Assembly (NCBI GenBank): GCA_963693365.1
Contig: CAVNZM010000007.1
Span: forward strand, 1,364,001 to 1,428,000
DNA from: Amoebidium appalachense
Lineage: Eukaryota; Ichthyosporea
Length of the DNA: 64,000 bases
Direction of reading: 5' to 3'
This document shows positions 63,394-64,000 of the stretch, in pieces (the first letter of the stretch is position 1; each line of letters opens with the position of its first letter). The position numbers were made by a program, and so were the translations under genes. A model generated the notes under the pieces. That model was given only the letters and a program-made list of their open reading frames with translations. It was not told the origin of the DNA and did not search any database.

Positions 63394-64000
63394 TGTGGTG
63401 GTGGTGGTGGTGGTGGTGGTGGGGGGGGGGGGGGGGGGGGGGAGGGAGGGAAGGGGGCATGGGGGGGGGGGGGGGGGATGATGTGGGTGGCAGGTGGGTG
63501 CGCACGTGGGGTGGGGTGCACGTGTGAGGGGGTGGGGGCGCATACAAAACTATTGGAAGATTGCAGCCAAAGTTTATTTTCTGACCACTCTTTCGTTAGC
63601 AAAATCACTACATACACCTTGCCTACAGTGTACAAATCGCCAAACCTGTTGTTACGTGACGCTAATCGTAAACTGCAAGGATATGTATGCAGGGGTTTAT
63701 ATTTACGTTCATATGTGCTTTTTTAGGTCACATTGATACCAAGAAAAACGTGAAAAGCGGCTTACTGTGTAAATTATGCAACTGATCGTAAACTATTCAG
63801 TTCCTTGAATGAAGGTGTTTCTCACTGTACGGTGTAAGCTGTTATCATACCTTTCCCGAAAATCTACCTATGTACACACTACATATCAGCTAGGTATGCA
63901 TAGTTATTCGCCACCTATTAAATGGTTCAACCCTCCAGATATCCGTGCAGTTTTAAGGAACCAAGAGTCCCACGTAAGAACGAAACACGTACTACACACA
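63328..64000. other. End of window: TG/GGT repeats then unique DNA
   Basis: TG repeats (63364-63392), GGT triplets (63395-63420), G runs to 63477, then unique DNA with one possible minus-strand exon (about 63640-63560). Nothing else supported to 64000. Confidence 0.4.

Overview
The window is nuclear DNA of an intron-rich eukaryote, probably a unicellular protist. It has GT-AG introns with several exons per gene, TATA-like and CCAAT-type upstream motifs, a non-LTR retrotransposon, a tRNA-derived SINE, and a very heavy load of simple repeats (CA/TG, CT, TGCC, TGGG, and G or C runs of 20-50 nt). The sequence does not fix the lineage; no rRNA or other phylogenetic marker is present. The gene set is secretory and surface-oriented plus one cell-cycle kinase, which would suit a free-living or parasitic protist.

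Layout: 1-2946 (+) 3' part of a leucine-rich-repeat-like protein gene; 5165-6173 (+) last two exons of an unidentified gene; 8005-9789 (-) intronless secreted/GPI-type surface protein; 11465-11703 and 7290-7353 retroposed 3' ends; 16374-20299 (-) 5'-truncated LINE with RT tail, RNase H and zinc knuckle, flanked by a perfect 16-bp target-site duplication; 20547-22681 (-) two-exon paralogue of the surface protein; 24339-24934 (+) complete SINE with 12-bp duplications; 25111-25730 (-) LINE endonuclease relic; 26221-27352 (+) another insertion with the same 3' end; 28434-33758 (-) nine-exon subtilisin-like protease with complete catalytic residues; 36779-42311 (+) eight-exon subtilisin-like protein that has lost every catalytic residue; 45569-46942 (-) single-exon trypsin-like protease with an acidic tail; 51609-54317 (+) two-exon type I membrane protein with a beta-helix-like N-terminus; 55694-61940 (-) nine-exon CDC2/CDK-like kinase; 62811-63327 (-) 3' exons of an unidentified gene.

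Two stories stand out. First, an active subtilase and a catalytically dead paralogue sit head to head, have the same predicted length (482 aa), share four intron positions and phases, and both end in a small cysteine-rich module with a D-x-W-C signature. Second, a LINE and several short elements share one 3' end (a small hairpin followed by a CCGGGA..AAACG.GATAAAATAAAA tail). Target-site duplications are visible for five copies, which points to a LINE/SINE partnership. A third, genome-style signal is that long poly-C tracts in introns lie almost always on the sense strand.

Exon models were assembled by hand from reading frame, splice sites and phase. Coordinates of internal exons are given in the evidence. 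Homopolymer lengths in this sequence may be unreliable.
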